Shown here: positions 53,002 through 62,941 of the stretch, piece after piece
How positions within the stretch are numbered: position 1 is the stretch's first letter
Layout: each line of letters starts with the position of its first letter
Origin: Sulfurovum sp. UBA7648
GTDB lineage: Bacteria; Campylobacterota; Campylobacteria; Campylobacterales; Sulfurovaceae
Direction: 5' to 3'
DNA: 64,000 bases
Assembly (NCBI GenBank): GCA_002483605.1
Contig: DLIG01000010.1
Span: forward strand, 1 to 64,000
The notes under the pieces: generated by a model
What the model was told of the DNA's origin: nothing
The model's database searches: none
The model's input: only the letters and a program-made list of their open reading frames with translations
Position numbers and translations under genes: made by a program

Positions 53002-53020
53002 GATAACGATAATGATTATT
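53002..53020. promoter_or_regulatory. Fur-like box in the divergent intergenic region
   Basis: GATAACGATAATGATTATT agrees with the 19-bp Fur consensus GATAATGATAATCATTATC at 16 positions. It lies 74 nt from the start of the heme lipoprotein gene and 76 nt from that of the metal permease, so it could control either. Confidence 0.5.
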
Positions 53021-53095
53021 GTAACTTAAGCTATAACTTGCTATTATAAAGTATTGTTTTTTATGAGATCGATAAATAAAAAAGGAAACAAGTAA

Positions 53096-54166
53096 ATGGA
53101 GATATCATATTTTATAAATTCGCTATGGCAGCTTAGTGTTTCCATGGCTCCGTATATTCTTTTTGGTCTTATATTTGCCGGTATTTTGCATGAACTTATA
53201 CCAGATAGTATAGTCATAAAACATTTGGGCAGCAGCAATGTCCTCTCAGTTATAAAAGCTACTATTTTTGGCACGCCGCTGCCTATATGTTCATGCGGCG
53301 TCATTCCATTGGCAAACTCTATTAAGAAATCAGGGGCGAGCAAAGGCGCAACTCTATCATTTCTTATTTCTACTCCAATTACGGGTGTCGATTCTATAAT
53401 GGCGACATATGGAATTTTTGGGTGGATATTTACTCTATATCGTATAATCAGCTCCTTTGTAATTGCCGTAATCGCAGGAATTTTAACAAATATCTTTGAT
53501 AATAAAGAATTAAACGGTTCTGCTGCCAAGGAGTATACTTTTGTTGATGAGCAAAGTTGTTGCTCGCAAGGTAATTGTTGTGAAAATAAAATTATTAAAA
53601 AAAGATTTTCAATCATCAATGCTTTAAAATATGGATTTATTACTTTATGTTCCGATATTGCAAAACCATTATTTTGGGGGCTAATTCTAGGCGCAGTGAT
53701 TGCCTCAATGATTCCTGCAAGTCTAGGAGAGATTTTAAAATCATATTATTGGCTTTCATATGTTATCGCCATTTTGATAGGAATTCCAATGTATGTATGC
53801 GCCACGGCTTCTTTGCCTATAGCAGCGGCCCTTATGCTTTCAGGAGTAAGCGCAGGGGCTGCTTTTGCATTTCTTACGGCGGGTCCGGCGACAAACACTG
53901 TTACAATCGCTGTAGTTAAAAAGATGCTAGGTAATCGCTCGCTATTTATATATCTTGTAAGTATTGCTGCAGGGAGTTTGTTTTTTGGATTAGGATTGGA
54001 TTATATTTTTAACATAAATGATATAGATCCGGCATCTTTGGTGCATTTGCATGAAGACGTAAATATGATTAATATACTTAGTGCTATTATTCTTTGGTGT
54101 TTTGTTTTGTATTTTGTGATTACACCATATTTTATCAAGAAATCAAATGGAAAATGTTGTAATTGA
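53096..54166 (+). CDS. SO_0444-family Cu/Zn efflux permease
   Basis: The 356-residue protein is a DUF318-type permease with about eight helices. The signature CSCGVIPLANSIKKSGASKGA and a second repeat ending in CATASLPIAAAL fit the SO_0444/ArsP-like family. A cytosolic Cys-rich loop (EQSCCSQGNCCEN, about 147-159) could bind metal. AAGGAAAC lies before the ATG. Export of Cu/Zn is the family assignment, not demonstrated. Confidence 0.85.
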   Translation: MEISYFINSLWQLSVSMAPYILFGLIFAGILHELIPDSIVIKHLGSSNVLSVIKATIFGTPLPICSCGVIPLANSIKKSGASKGATLSFLISTPITGVDSIMATYGIFGWIFTLYRIISSFVIAVIAGILTNIFDNKELNGSAAKEYTFVDEQSCCSQGNCCENKIIKKRFSIINALKYGFITLCSDIAKPLFWGLILGAVIASMIPASLGEILKSYYWLSYVIAILIGIPMYVCATASLPIAAALMLSGVSAGAAFAFLTAGPATNTVTIAVVKKMLGNRSLFIYLVSIAAGSLFFGLGLDYIFNINDIDPASLVHLHEDVNMINILSAIILWCFVLYFVITPYFIKKSNGKCCN

Positions 54167-54221
54167 GCATAAAGATATGATTTTTTATATCTTTATGCCA
54201 AAAGAAGTATAATTTAAAATC

Positions 54222-55289
54222 TTAGAATATTTCGCAAATAAATTTTGTTACCACAAAACCGCCGACAATAAGCCAAGCGAACATTGCAGCCGATGTATAT
54301 ATCGGCGCAAGCCCAAGGCCTTTGAATTTTGCAAAACGTGTCCCCATACCAAGTGCGGTCATAGCCATTGTTAGTAAAAAAGTGTCAATCTCATTTATAA
54401 TAGCCACGGCATTTTCAGGAATCAAATGCAGCGAATTGAAACCTGCTACGCCAATAAAATATACAGCGAACCAAGGAATAACAAGTTTGACCTTTTCTCC
54501 TGATTCTTTGCCTTGTTTTTTAGAGCCATAACTCAAATAAATGCCTAAAATAATCAGCATAGGCGCTATCATAATGACTCTTGTCATTTTAACGATCACA
54601 GCATTGTTTGCCATCTCTTCAGGAGCACCCGGTATACAAAACGGTACAGCTACAACTTGAGCAACTTCATGAATAGTCCCTCCCACATAGATGCCAAATT
54701 CTCTTGGAGACATATGCAAAAAGCCTGAAGCATTTTCAAAGATAGTGCTATATAGCACCGGGTAAAGAAACATTGAAATCGTTCCAAATAAAACTACCAT
54801 AGAGACTGCTATTGCAGCTTTATATTCTTCTGATTTTAATACCGGTTCGGTTGCAAGGACTGCTGCAGCACCGCACACGGATGCTCCTGATGCATTAAGC
54901 ATTGAGGTATCTTTATCCATGCCAAAAATTTTATGTCCTAGCCATGTTCCAAATATGAAAGTAGTAGAAAGCATAATAAGAGAAACCAAAAAACCTTCGA
55001 GTCCTACTGAGCCTATGGCTTGAAACGTGATCCTAAAACCATAAAAGACTATCGCAAAACGTAAAATCTTTTTGGCTGAAAATGTGATGCCGCTCTCCCA
55101 CTGGGCAGGAAATTTATTGTGCAGGGTATTGGCATAAAATATACCGATAACAATACCGATAACCAATGGTGATAATCCAAGAGTTTTTATTATATTTTGA
55201 TCGGCTATAAATGTTGCAGCAGCAGCAAATATTGCTACAAAAATGACACCGGAAATATAATTTTTATTGGACAAAATCAATTTTTTCAT
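54222..55289 (-). CDS. YeiH-family putative sulfate/sulfite exporter
   Basis: The 355-residue membrane protein has ten or so helices with the family motifs LGLSPLVIGIVIGIFYANT, NASGASVCGAAAVLATEPV and MTALGMGTRF. The YeiH family is described as putative sulfate exporters. Divergent from a LysR regulator, as yeiH is from yeiE in Escherichia coli. In a sulfide oxidiser, removal of sulfite or sulfate would make sense; inferred. Confidence 0.85.
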   Translation of the reverse strand: MKKLILSNKNYISGVIFVAIFAAAATFIADQNIIKTLGLSPLVIGIVIGIFYANTLHNKFPAQWESGITFSAKKILRFAIVFYGFRITFQAIGSVGLEGFLVSLIMLSTTFIFGTWLGHKIFGMDKDTSMLNASGASVCGAAAVLATEPVLKSEEYKAAIAVSMVVLFGTISMFLYPVLYSTIFENASGFLHMSPREFGIYVGGTIHEVAQVVAVPFCIPGAPEEMANNAVIVKMTRVIMIAPMLIILGIYLSYGSKKQGKESGEKVKLVIPWFAVYFIGVAGFNSLHLIPENAVAIINEIDTFLLTMAMTALGMGTRFAKFKGLGLAPIYTSAAMFAWLIVGGFVVTKFICEIF

Positions 55290-55415
55290 AAAAAAGCCTT
55301 AGTTTTTGTATTTAAACATTAAATTTGATTAAGATTATATTAAAAAGATGGCATAATAATCAAATCAATTATAGGATTGATAAATATCAGTGTAAGTGAT
55401 AAAAAGGGGATTAAA
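55290..55415. promoter_or_regulatory. Shared yeiH-lysR promoter region
   Basis: The 126-nt divergent region is AT-rich with inverted half-sites (ATAATCAAATCAATTAT near 55355) of the T-N11-A LysR type. LysR regulators usually bind here to control both genes. Confidence 0.4.
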
Positions 55416-56309
55416 ATGAACATTACACTTAGACAAATAGAGATTTTTCTCAATGTCGTCGAGAAGGGACACTTGACACAAGTATCAAAAGAGATGGATT
55501 TGAGCCAATCGGCGATTTCTATGTCCATCAAAGAGCTTGAAACTACTATAGGGAGACCGCTTTTTGATCGCATAAACAAAAGATTAGTTCTAAATGAAGT
55601 CGGCAGATCTTTTCATAAAGAGATAAAACCGCTTTATAAGAAAGTGATAGATATTCAAACCGAATTTCAAAATACGCCAAACAAGGGGATCGTGCGTGTA
55701 GGAGCCAGTACTACTATTGTTGACTACATTATGCCGCAAATTGTTTGCAGTTATATGGACAGCTATCCGGAAGTAAGAATTTCTCTTAAAAACGGCAATA
55801 CCAAAACTATTATCGAAATGGTAAGAGAGGGATTGATCGATGTGGGCTTCGTAGAAGGCTCGGTAGACGATCCTGAAGTGATCAAAGAGAAAGTCGGAAT
55901 AGACGAGTTGGTAGTAGTAACCGCAGATGCCGAAAAGGCAAAAAGTTGTTATATAGATTCTTTGGCAGATGAAAAATGGATATTAAGAGAACAAGGAAGC
56001 GGCACAAGAGAAGTATTTCTTAACTGCATCAAAGACAAAGTCGACTCTTTGAATATATTTTTAGAGCTAGGGCATACCGAATCTATTAAAAACATATTAA
56101 GAAGTAAAAGTTGTTTTGCTTGTCTTTCCAAAATCGCTGTTGAAAAAGAGATAGCTGACGGCAGACTGCACAAAGTGGATGTTAAAAAGTTCGAGTGCCA
56201 TAGAGAGTTTTATATGATCTACCACAAAAATAAATTCCATAGCGGATTGTTTGATAAATTTACTTTTTTTGCTAAAAAAATGATAACCCAAATATTGGAA
56301 AAAAAATAA
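55416..56309 (+). CDS. LysR-family transcriptional regulator, CysB/YeiE-like
   Basis: ATG 55416 was chosen because AAGGGGA lies 5 nt upstream; an earlier in-frame start is poor. The 297 residues have a winged HTH (ITLRQIEIFLNVVEKGHLTQ, LSQSAISMSIKELE) and a substrate-binding domain with GIVRVGASTTI and REQGSGTREVF, the latter typical of CysB/YeiE-like regulators. It should control the divergent exporter gene. Confidence 0.9.
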   Translation: MNITLRQIEIFLNVVEKGHLTQVSKEMDLSQSAISMSIKELETTIGRPLFDRINKRLVLNEVGRSFHKEIKPLYKKVIDIQTEFQNTPNKGIVRVGASTTIVDYIMPQIVCSYMDSYPEVRISLKNGNTKTIIEMVREGLIDVGFVEGSVDDPEVIKEKVGIDELVVVTADAEKAKSCYIDSLADEKWILREQGSGTREVFLNCIKDKVDSLNIFLELGHTESIKNILRSKSCFACLSKIAVEKEIADGRLHKVDVKKFECHREFYMIYHKNKFHSGLFDKFTFFAKKMITQILEKK

Positions 56310-56345
56310 AAATCTTTTCGTATCTTGCTTTTAATGCAAGATACG

Positions 56346-56744
56346 TTATAGGCTTGGATTCCACCTGCAAGGAAGCAACTCGTCAAGGGTTCTATATTCT
56401 TTTTGGGATATATATACTTTTGCATCGAGATTTTTATAATCAATTTGAAACATCAGCTCTCTGCATCTTCCGCAAGGAGGCCTGATGGATACTGCATCCA
56501 GTGCTACAATCATTTCGATTTGAGTTTCTCTGTGTTTTAGCATTTGTGCAATTGCTGAATGTTCAGCGCAAAATCCGATACCGCAAGCTATTTCTATATT
56601 GATTCCTGTATATATATTTCCATTGGTTGTCAAAAGTGCAGCCGCTACGGATCCGGCAGAAAAATCAGGAGTAGACAGTTCATATTCTCCGACAATTTTT
56701 TTTGCTTCTTCGATTAATTTTTCAATTGTTATAATTTTCTTCAT
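56346..56744 (-). CDS. Cytidine deaminase-family protein
   Basis: This 132-residue zinc deaminase has the catalytic CAEHSAIAQM (Cys and Glu of the zinc site) and PPCGRCREL. Short single-domain cytidine or blasticidin-like deaminases have this length. It may salvage (deoxy)cytidine. It lies 31 nt downstream of the MBL-fold gene's stop codon on the opposite side (its start is 31 nt from 56776) and is co-directional with it. Confidence 0.85.
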   Translation of the reverse strand: MKKIITIEKLIEEAKKIVGEYELSTPDFSAGSVAAALLTTNGNIYTGINIEIACGIGFCAEHSAIAQMLKHRETQIEMIVALDAVSIRPPCGRCRELMFQIDYKNLDAKVYISQKEYRTLDELLPCRWNPSL

Positions 56745-56775
56745 TTTTCGCGCTTAATACTTTTATTATCATTAC

Positions 56776-58173
56776 TCATATTCCGATTTTCTCCCCATGC
56801 TTGACAATATGAGATTTTTTGTTTAATCGTCTTTCGATCTCTTGCCGGAAGATCTCTTGTTTATCCCTTTCTCCATGAACGATAAAGATATTATCAAGTC
56901 TTTTGAATTTGCCCATCCACTCTATGAGGCCATTTTGATCTGCATGAGCAGAAAAGCCATTTATCGTATGTACTTTGGCTTTTATGACGATCTCTTCGCC
57001 GTAAAGTTTTATCGTTTTTGCACCGTCAACTATATATCTGCCCAGCGTTCCTTCTACTTGATAGCCTACAAATACAAGTGCATTTCTCTCATTCCATAAG
57101 CGGTGTTTGAAATGTTGAAGTATACGCCCGCCGTTGCACATTCCGGCTCCTGCGATTATGATGCAATGTGATTTTATTTCATTGATCTTTTTGGATTCTT
57201 CTACTTTTGAAGAGTAGTGAAGATATGGAAAATCAAATATGGCGCCATCACGCTCTAAAAATTCATTACAGATTTCATTTAATTCTTCGTGATATTTTTT
57301 GTATACTTCTGTAGCTCGGATAGCCATGGGCGAATCAAGGAATATTTTGCATTCGGGGAGCTCTCCTTCGTAATACATTTGCTTGAGCAGGCATAATAGC
57401 TCTTGCGTGCGTTCTATCGCAAAAGAGGGAATAAGAACATTTCCCCTTTTGGCAAAAGTTTCCAAGATCACTTGGCGCAGTTCGGCATCGCTCTCTTTGA
57501 CGCCCTTATGATTTCTGTCGCCATAGGTTGATTCTATAAGCAGAGAATCTGCATCTTCTAAAATATCAGGAAGAGGAGTGACCAGCTCATCATCATTTCC
57601 AAGGTCACCGCTGAATACAACTTTTTTAACTGTACCGTTTTCTTCAAAAAAGAGCTCTATAATCGCAGAATCAAGAATATGGCCGGCATTTTTGAAATTG
57701 ACTGATATGTTATTGCCCAGATCTATTTTTTCGTCATATGACGTAAAGATCATCGGCATGCTAAAAACGGATTTAACATCACTTTCGGTATACAGCGGTT
57801 TTGCAACTTCGTCTTCCTCGCCTCTCCTTTGAGCTTTTTTGAAGCTTGTTTTGTAACTTTCTTTCATTAGTTTCGCGCTATCGAGCAAGACTATTTCGGC
57901 TAGCTCCATTGTAGAACTGTGTGTGATGATGGTGCCTCTGAAACCTTCTTTAACCAGCTTTGGAATGCGTCCCACGTGATCTAAATGGCCGTGCGTTATC
58001 AAAAGAAAATCGACATCTTCTGGTTCAAACCCGAAAGGATCATGGTTGCGCTCTTCCGCGTATCCTTGAAACAATCCACAATCAACCAAGATCTTGATCC
58101 CGTTTTGTAATTTGAGCAGATGGCAAGATCCTGTTACGGTTTCTGCCGCACCAAATGATTGCAATATAGCCAT
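56776..58173 (-). CDS. MBL-fold/beta-CASP RNase-like protein (CPSF73/YSH1 type)
   Basis: The 465-residue protein has the metallo-beta-lactamase motif THGHLDHVGRIP (HxHxDH), a further VVFSGDLGNDD, LLIESTYGDRNH and the beta-CASP and RMMBL domains (IIAGAGMCNGGRI, INGFSAHADQNGL, FIVHGERDKQ). It matches predicted exonucleases of the RNA-specificity type. It could act in RNA maturation or decay. Confidence 0.9.
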   Translation of the reverse strand: MAILQSFGAAETVTGSCHLLKLQNGIKILVDCGLFQGYAEERNHDPFGFEPEDVDFLLITHGHLDHVGRIPKLVKEGFRGTIITHSSTMELAEIVLLDSAKLMKESYKTSFKKAQRRGEEDEVAKPLYTESDVKSVFSMPMIFTSYDEKIDLGNNISVNFKNAGHILDSAIIELFFEENGTVKKVVFSGDLGNDDELVTPLPDILEDADSLLIESTYGDRNHKGVKESDAELRQVILETFAKRGNVLIPSFAIERTQELLCLLKQMYYEGELPECKIFLDSPMAIRATEVYKKYHEELNEICNEFLERDGAIFDFPYLHYSSKVEESKKINEIKSHCIIIAGAGMCNGGRILQHFKHRLWNERNALVFVGYQVEGTLGRYIVDGAKTIKLYGEEIVIKAKVHTINGFSAHADQNGLIEWMGKFKRLDNIFIVHGERDKQEIFRQEIERRLNKKSHIVKHGEKIGI

Positions 58174-58278
58174 AGAAATCCTTTTATTACTAATATTAAT
58201 TTTATTTTATTCCTTTTATATTAACAAATACTTTAATCATGATAAAATTAGATAAACAAGTATAATGGAGAAATGATC

Positions 58279-60699
58279 ATGCAGTATATCAAATGGTTTA
58301 AAGAGCTAGGGCTTGAAGATGTAGATCTTGTTGGCGGCAAAGGAGCTTCTTTGGGCGAAATGTATCAAAATCTCTCAAAACAAAATATTCGTATACCAAA
58401 CGGTTTTGCTATTACTTCCAAAGCCTATAAGGCCATACTTGATATCAATGGAGCATGGGAAAAACTTCATGCGCTGCTTGATAAGCTTGACGTAAATAAT
58501 ATCTATGAGTTGCAGGTGCAAAGCAAAAAGTGCAGAAAAATTATAACTGAATGCACACTTCCTGATGAGCTTGTAAAAGAGATCACACAAGGATACGATC
58601 AGCTCAAAAATGAATATGGAAAGGACGTCACATTTGCTGTTAGAAGTTCAGCCACCGCAGAGGATTCGCCGGAAGCTTCTTTTGCGGGACAGAATGAAAC
58701 TTATTTGAATATCAATACTCTTGAAGCATTGCTAGATGCTTATAAGCTTTGTCTTGCTTCCAATTTTACAGATCGCTCTATTCATTACAAATATGATCAT
58801 GGATTTGATACGATGAAAGTCTATTTGAGCGTAGCAGTGATGAAAATGGTCAGGAGCGACATTGGAGCAAGCGGAGTAATGTTCTCTATTGATACAGAAA
58901 GCGGGTTTGACGATGTTGTATTTATAAATGCCTCCTACGGAATGGGCGAGACTATAGTGCAAGGAAGCGTGGAGCCGGATAGTTTTTATGTCCATAAACC
59001 AACTTTTAAAAAAGGATATCGATCTGTGCTCAAACGAAAATTGGGACAAAAAGCTATAAAGATGGCCTTTGCCGGCAATAAAAGCAAAGCCGTTCAAGAA
59101 TATACCAAGGTGGTCAATACGCCGCTTGAAGACCAAAAACAGTTTTGTATTTCGGACAATGAAGTCATAGAGCTTGCGCAATATGCCATAAGCATAGAAG
59201 AGCACTATTCAAAAAAAGCAGGGCACAGCAAGCCTATGGATGTAGAATGGGCAAAAGACGGTATAGATGGACATCTTTATATTGTACAAGCACGCCCCGA
59301 GACAGTTGAATCAAGAAAAACCAAAACTGTTTTTGAAATGTATACGCTAAAAGAAGAGTCAAAAATACTTGCCAAAGGGCATGCCATAGGCAGCAAAATC
59401 GGTAGCGGAAAAGTACAAAAGATAAGCGATGCGAGTAATCTGCATGAGTTTAAAGAGGGCAATATTTTGGTTGCTGCTGCCACCAGCCCCGATTGGGAGC
59501 CTATAATGAAAATAGCTTCGGCAATTGTTACTGATAGCGGAGGAAGAACATGCCATGCTGCTATTATCTCTAGAGAATTAGGAATACCCGCAATTGTAGG
59601 AACTAAAAATGGTACCGAGGTATTGCACAATGGACAGGAGATAACGGTTAGCTGTTCAAAGGGAGAAACAGGGATCGTTTATGAAGGTATTTTACAATAT
59701 GAAATCAAGCATATAGATCTAGTTGCAATCCCTAAAACCAAAACAAAAATAATGATGAATCTTGGCAACCCCGATCTTGCATTTTCACTTGCCTCTCTTC
59801 CTGTGGACGGAATAGGGCTTGCTCGTATGGAATTCATAATCAGTAATTCGATCAAGGCCCATCCTATGGCACTTATTCATCCAAAAAAAACCGACGAAAA
59901 AACCATGAAAGAGATAGAAAAACTCACCAAAGCATATAAAAGCAATGAAGATTTTTTTGTGAAAACGCTTTCTGAAGGTGTTGCAAGCATAGCTTCTGCG
60001 GTTTACCCAAAACCATGTGTGGTACGCATGAGTGATTTTAAGACCAATGAATATGCTTCGCTTTTGGGCGGAAAGTTCTTTGAACCTGAAGAAGCCAATC
60101 CTATGTTGGGTTTTAGGGGAGCCTCGCGCTATACACATCCAAATTATCAAGATGGATTCGCCTTGGAATGCAAGGCAATGAAACGCGTTAGAGAAGAGAT
60201 GGGATTTGACAATGTTATACTCATGATACCCTTTTGCAGACGGCTAAAAGAAGCCAAAGAGGTCATAGAAGCTATGGAAATATATGGGCTAAAACGGGGT
60301 GAAAACGGGTTGCAGATATATGTCATGTGCGAAATACCAAATAATGTTATAGAAATAGATTCGTTTAGTGAATTTTTTGATGGTTTTAGCATAGGCAGCA
60401 ATGATCTAACTCAGCTTATGCTTGGAGTGGATCGCGATAACGAAATAGTTGCATTTGACTATGATGAGCTTGACTCCGGAGTCATGAAGATGATAGATAT
60501 AGCAGTGCAGGGCACTAAGCGAAATAAGCGTCATAGCGGCATATGCGGGCAAGGACCTTCAGATTACCCAGAAATGGCGGAAGCTTTGGTTAAAATGAAG
60601 ATAGATTCTATGAGCTTAAACCCTGACTCTGTGCTCGAGACCATACAGATCGTTAGTAAAATAGAGTCTGAATTAAAAGACTCTCTAGCTTCTGAATAA
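58279..60699 (+). CDS. ppsA: Phosphoenolpyruvate synthase
   Basis: PEP synthase converts pyruvate and ATP to PEP, needed for gluconeogenesis in autotrophs using the reductive TCA cycle. The ATP-grasp domain begins LVGGKGASLGEMY; the phosphohistidine domain has GGRTCHAAIISRELGIPAIVG, and the C-terminal barrel carries GSNDLTQLMLGVDRD and GICGQGPSDYPE. I chose ATG 58279, since GGAG (58267-58270) is 8 nt upstream, rather than ATG 58273 (2 nt). The gene is ~806 codons. The 3' end overlaps mobA by 15 nt. Confidence 0.95.
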   Translation: MQYIKWFKELGLEDVDLVGGKGASLGEMYQNLSKQNIRIPNGFAITSKAYKAILDINGAWEKLHALLDKLDVNNIYELQVQSKKCRKIITECTLPDELVKEITQGYDQLKNEYGKDVTFAVRSSATAEDSPEASFAGQNETYLNINTLEALLDAYKLCLASNFTDRSIHYKYDHGFDTMKVYLSVAVMKMVRSDIGASGVMFSIDTESGFDDVVFINASYGMGETIVQGSVEPDSFYVHKPTFKKGYRSVLKRKLGQKAIKMAFAGNKSKAVQEYTKVVNTPLEDQKQFCISDNEVIELAQYAISIEEHYSKKAGHSKPMDVEWAKDGIDGHLYIVQARPETVESRKTKTVFEMYTLKEESKILAKGHAIGSKIGSGKVQKISDASNLHEFKEGNILVAAATSPDWEPIMKIASAIVTDSGGRTCHAAIISRELGIPAIVGTKNGTEVLHNGQEITVSCSKGETGIVYEGILQYEIKHIDLVAIPKTKTKIMMNLGNPDLAFSLASLPVDGIGLARMEFIISNSIKAHPMALIHPKKTDEKTMKEIEKLTKAYKSNEDFFVKTLSEGVASIASAVYPKPCVVRMSDFKTNEYASLLGGKFFEPEEANPMLGFRGASRYTHPNYQDGFALECKAMKRVREEMGFDNVILMIPFCRRLKEAKEVIEAMEIYGLKRGENGLQIYVMCEIPNNVIEIDSFSEFFDGFSIGSNDLTQLMLGVDRDNEIVAFDYDELDSGVMKMIDIAVQGTKRNKRHSGICGQGPSDYPEMAEALVKMKIDSMSLNPDSVLETIQIVSKIESELKDSLASE

Positions 60700-61263
60700 T
60701 TTTTTCGCTTCTTCGTATTGGCTTGGATGGTTTATGTTTAAAAACGGCTCATTGGAGTCGAATAAATGATATATGCTTCTGCTTTTTGATAGAAGCGCTA
60801 CAAGTTTGTGATTGTTCAGCTCAAGAAACTCTTTTGCCAGCGGCACTATTGAGCGGCGGTATATGCCGCATAACGGCTCAAGGCCTTGCGGACTCTGGGC
60901 TATTACGGCATCGGCATTTTGATCGGACAATGCAGTTTGGTATAGCTGATTGATGATTTCTTTTTCTATCATAGGTGCATCTACACTAAGTATAAAAACT
61001 TCATTTTCATCAATCGTTTCAAATATTGATATAAGCCCCACTAAAGGAGAGCTTTGTTCGTAAATATCAGCTATAAGCGGTGGCGAAAAATCGAATTTAT
61101 TATGTTTGGCAGATATATAAACGGTATTAAAAATCTTTCGAAGTTTCTCATATTGGTATTGACTCAAAGAGCTGTGTGTGCCAAAGGGCAATAATGCTTT
61201 ATCGCTGCCCATACGACTGCTTTTGCCTCCCGCAAATATGACGGCTGTATCAAATGGTTTCAT
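60685..61263 (-). CDS. mobA: Molybdenum cofactor guanylyltransferase MobA
   Basis: MobA attaches GMP to molybdopterin to make the bis-MGD form used by DMSO-reductase-type enzymes. The 192 residues show the nucleotidyltransferase signature AVIFAGGKSSRMGSDKAL and FILSVDAPMI. It overlaps the MFS gene by 4 nt, at the end of an RDD-MFS-mobA operon. It is separate from the mod locus and has no Mo-box visible upstream. Confidence 0.93.
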   Translation of the reverse strand: MKPFDTAVIFAGGKSSRMGSDKALLPFGTHSSLSQYQYEKLRKIFNTVYISAKHNKFDFSPPLIADIYEQSSPLVGLISIFETIDENEVFILSVDAPMIEKEIINQLYQTALSDQNADAVIAQSPQGLEPLCGIYRRSIVPLAKEFLELNNHKLVALLSKSRSIYHLFDSNEPFLNINHPSQYEEAKKLFRS

Positions 61264-62372
61264 TTAATTCCTTTTGCTGATGGGATAAACAAAATAGCAA
61301 ATGCCACAAAAGCTATAAGGGCTTCTATAGCAAAAAGCATATCGCCATAAAATTTGCCGGCAACCAAAGCACCCACGGATGCCCCCAATCCAAACGCAAT
61401 GCCCAAGAAAAACTGTTGAGCCAGTTTTTTTTGAGAATAAAGCGTGAAAACATAACTAATTGCAGCAGTATGATAAAGAGCAAAACTAAAAGCATGCAAA
61501 GACTGTGAAGCGAATATCAATTCCTTTGAGCTTGGGTAAATATATAGTATAAGCCACCGCAAAGCAGTAATGAAAGTAGCAAATTTGATGATAGAGAGTA
61601 AATTTCTATGGAGCAGGGGACCTTGAAAATAGAGCATCGCAATTTCACAAATGACCCCAAAGCTCCACATCCAGCTTATAACTTCCAATGAAATGCCGTG
61701 AGAGGTTTCATATATGGTAAAGAAATTATAAAAACCACCGAAACTTACCTGCAAAAGAAAAATCGAAATCCAAAACGGAGCGTGGATCCTTAGCGAAAAA
61801 GAGTGTATGTCTTCCAAGGTATCAGTATCTGTCTTGGCATCTCTTATGCCTATACCGGCACCAAAAATAAGTGTCAAAAGAGCAGTTATTGTTAGATATG
61901 TCAGGCCATCACTAGGACTTTCTAAAATTTTGCCAAGCCAAAGCACGATCGCCATAAAACCAACAGAACCCCACAGTCTTGTTTTGCCGTATTGTATTTT
62001 TGATAATAACTTAAGAGATATGGTTTCAATATAAGGAAGCGATATGCCCATGGCCGCACCAAAAAGCAGATTGCATGCTAAAAAGCTCCAAAAATTATCA
62101 ATAGTTCCCCAAAAAAGAACCGCTGCAATCACACTTAATAATAAAGAAGAGATAAATATGCGATTGGTTAGAGCAATATAATAACGAAAAACAAATGGCA
62201 GCAAAAATCTCATCATGGGAGCCGAAGCAAATATAATACCTACTTGTGATGGTGTGTAGCCGATGTCAGTTAAGACTTTTGGCATAAATACGATATAAAC
62301 ACCAACCATGGCAAAATAAAAAAAATAATATCCTCTCAAAAGCCATACGGCAAGGTCAGGGTTTGTTTTCAT
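61260..62372 (-). CDS. MFS transporter (3-phenylpropionate/nucleoside type)
   Basis: The 370-residue protein has about twelve helices and resembles MFS_1-like permeases of the PPP/HcaT type (LRGYYFFYFAMVGVYIVFMP, GYTPSQVGIIFASAPMMRF, LWGSVGFMAIVLWLG). The substrate is unknown. It overlaps mobA by 4 nt and the RDD gene by 4 nt, so all three are co-translated. Confidence 0.85.
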   Translation of the reverse strand: MKTNPDLAVWLLRGYYFFYFAMVGVYIVFMPKVLTDIGYTPSQVGIIFASAPMMRFLLPFVFRYYIALTNRIFISSLLLSVIAAVLFWGTIDNFWSFLACNLLFGAAMGISLPYIETISLKLLSKIQYGKTRLWGSVGFMAIVLWLGKILESPSDGLTYLTITALLTLIFGAGIGIRDAKTDTDTLEDIHSFSLRIHAPFWISIFLLQVSFGGFYNFFTIYETSHGISLEVISWMWSFGVICEIAMLYFQGPLLHRNLLSIIKFATFITALRWLILYIYPSSKELIFASQSLHAFSFALYHTAAISYVFTLYSQKKLAQQFFLGIAFGLGASVGALVAGKFYGDMLFAIEALIAFVAFAILFIPSAKGIK

Positions 62373-62821
62373 ATTTCTACAGCTGCTGTATTACTCAGCA
62401 GATCGTGAAGGCTCTTATGGTCTTTTCTAAAAAACATCATCATCCACCCAAATATAGTAAAAAATGACAACAATGCACAAAAGTTTCGGAATAATATAAT
62501 ACCAAAACCTGGTTTTTCCCCAGTAGTTTCGTCTATTAATTTGATATTATAGGCTTTGTATCCTGGAGTTTGTCCGCTTCTATAGAAAAATATAGCTTGC
62601 AGCAAAATAAGAGGTAAAAATATAGCTATCCATCCATACAGCTTATGCTCGGCAAAACCGCTTCTGCCACCCATTATGAGATAAAAAACTACATACATTA
62701 TGGGCATTAGCAGCATAAAATTATCAATCAAAAAGGCTTTAAACTTTGTTAATTTTGTGGCATATCGTCTTTTTGGCATAGCAGCAGATATGGTTTTTTT
62801 CTTTTTTGATGTATGTTTCAT
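62369..62821 (-). CDS. RDD-family membrane protein
   Basis: The 150-residue protein has a basic N-terminal tail and three hydrophobic helices (LIDNFMLLMPIMYVVFYLIM, WIAIFLPLILLQAIFFY, FFTIFGWMMMFF) with RDD-domain residues (FKAFLIDN, GQTPGYKAYNIKLID, DHKSLHDLLSNT). Function is unknown; some RDD proteins are ion exchangers. Confidence 0.85.
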   Translation of the reverse strand: MKHTSKKKKTISAAMPKRRYATKLTKFKAFLIDNFMLLMPIMYVVFYLIMGGRSGFAEHKLYGWIAIFLPLILLQAIFFYRSGQTPGYKAYNIKLIDETTGEKPGFGIILFRNFCALLSFFTIFGWMMMFFRKDHKSLHDLLSNTAAVEI

Positions 62822-62941
62822 ATGTGTCTCAATTGTTTAATGATGATATTGTACCACCTTTGGGGTTAGTTTTAGGAGTTGGAAATTTTGCGCAGATTTT
62901 GGCTACAATATTTATAATTTTTCTTATCCCAAGGAGTCTTT

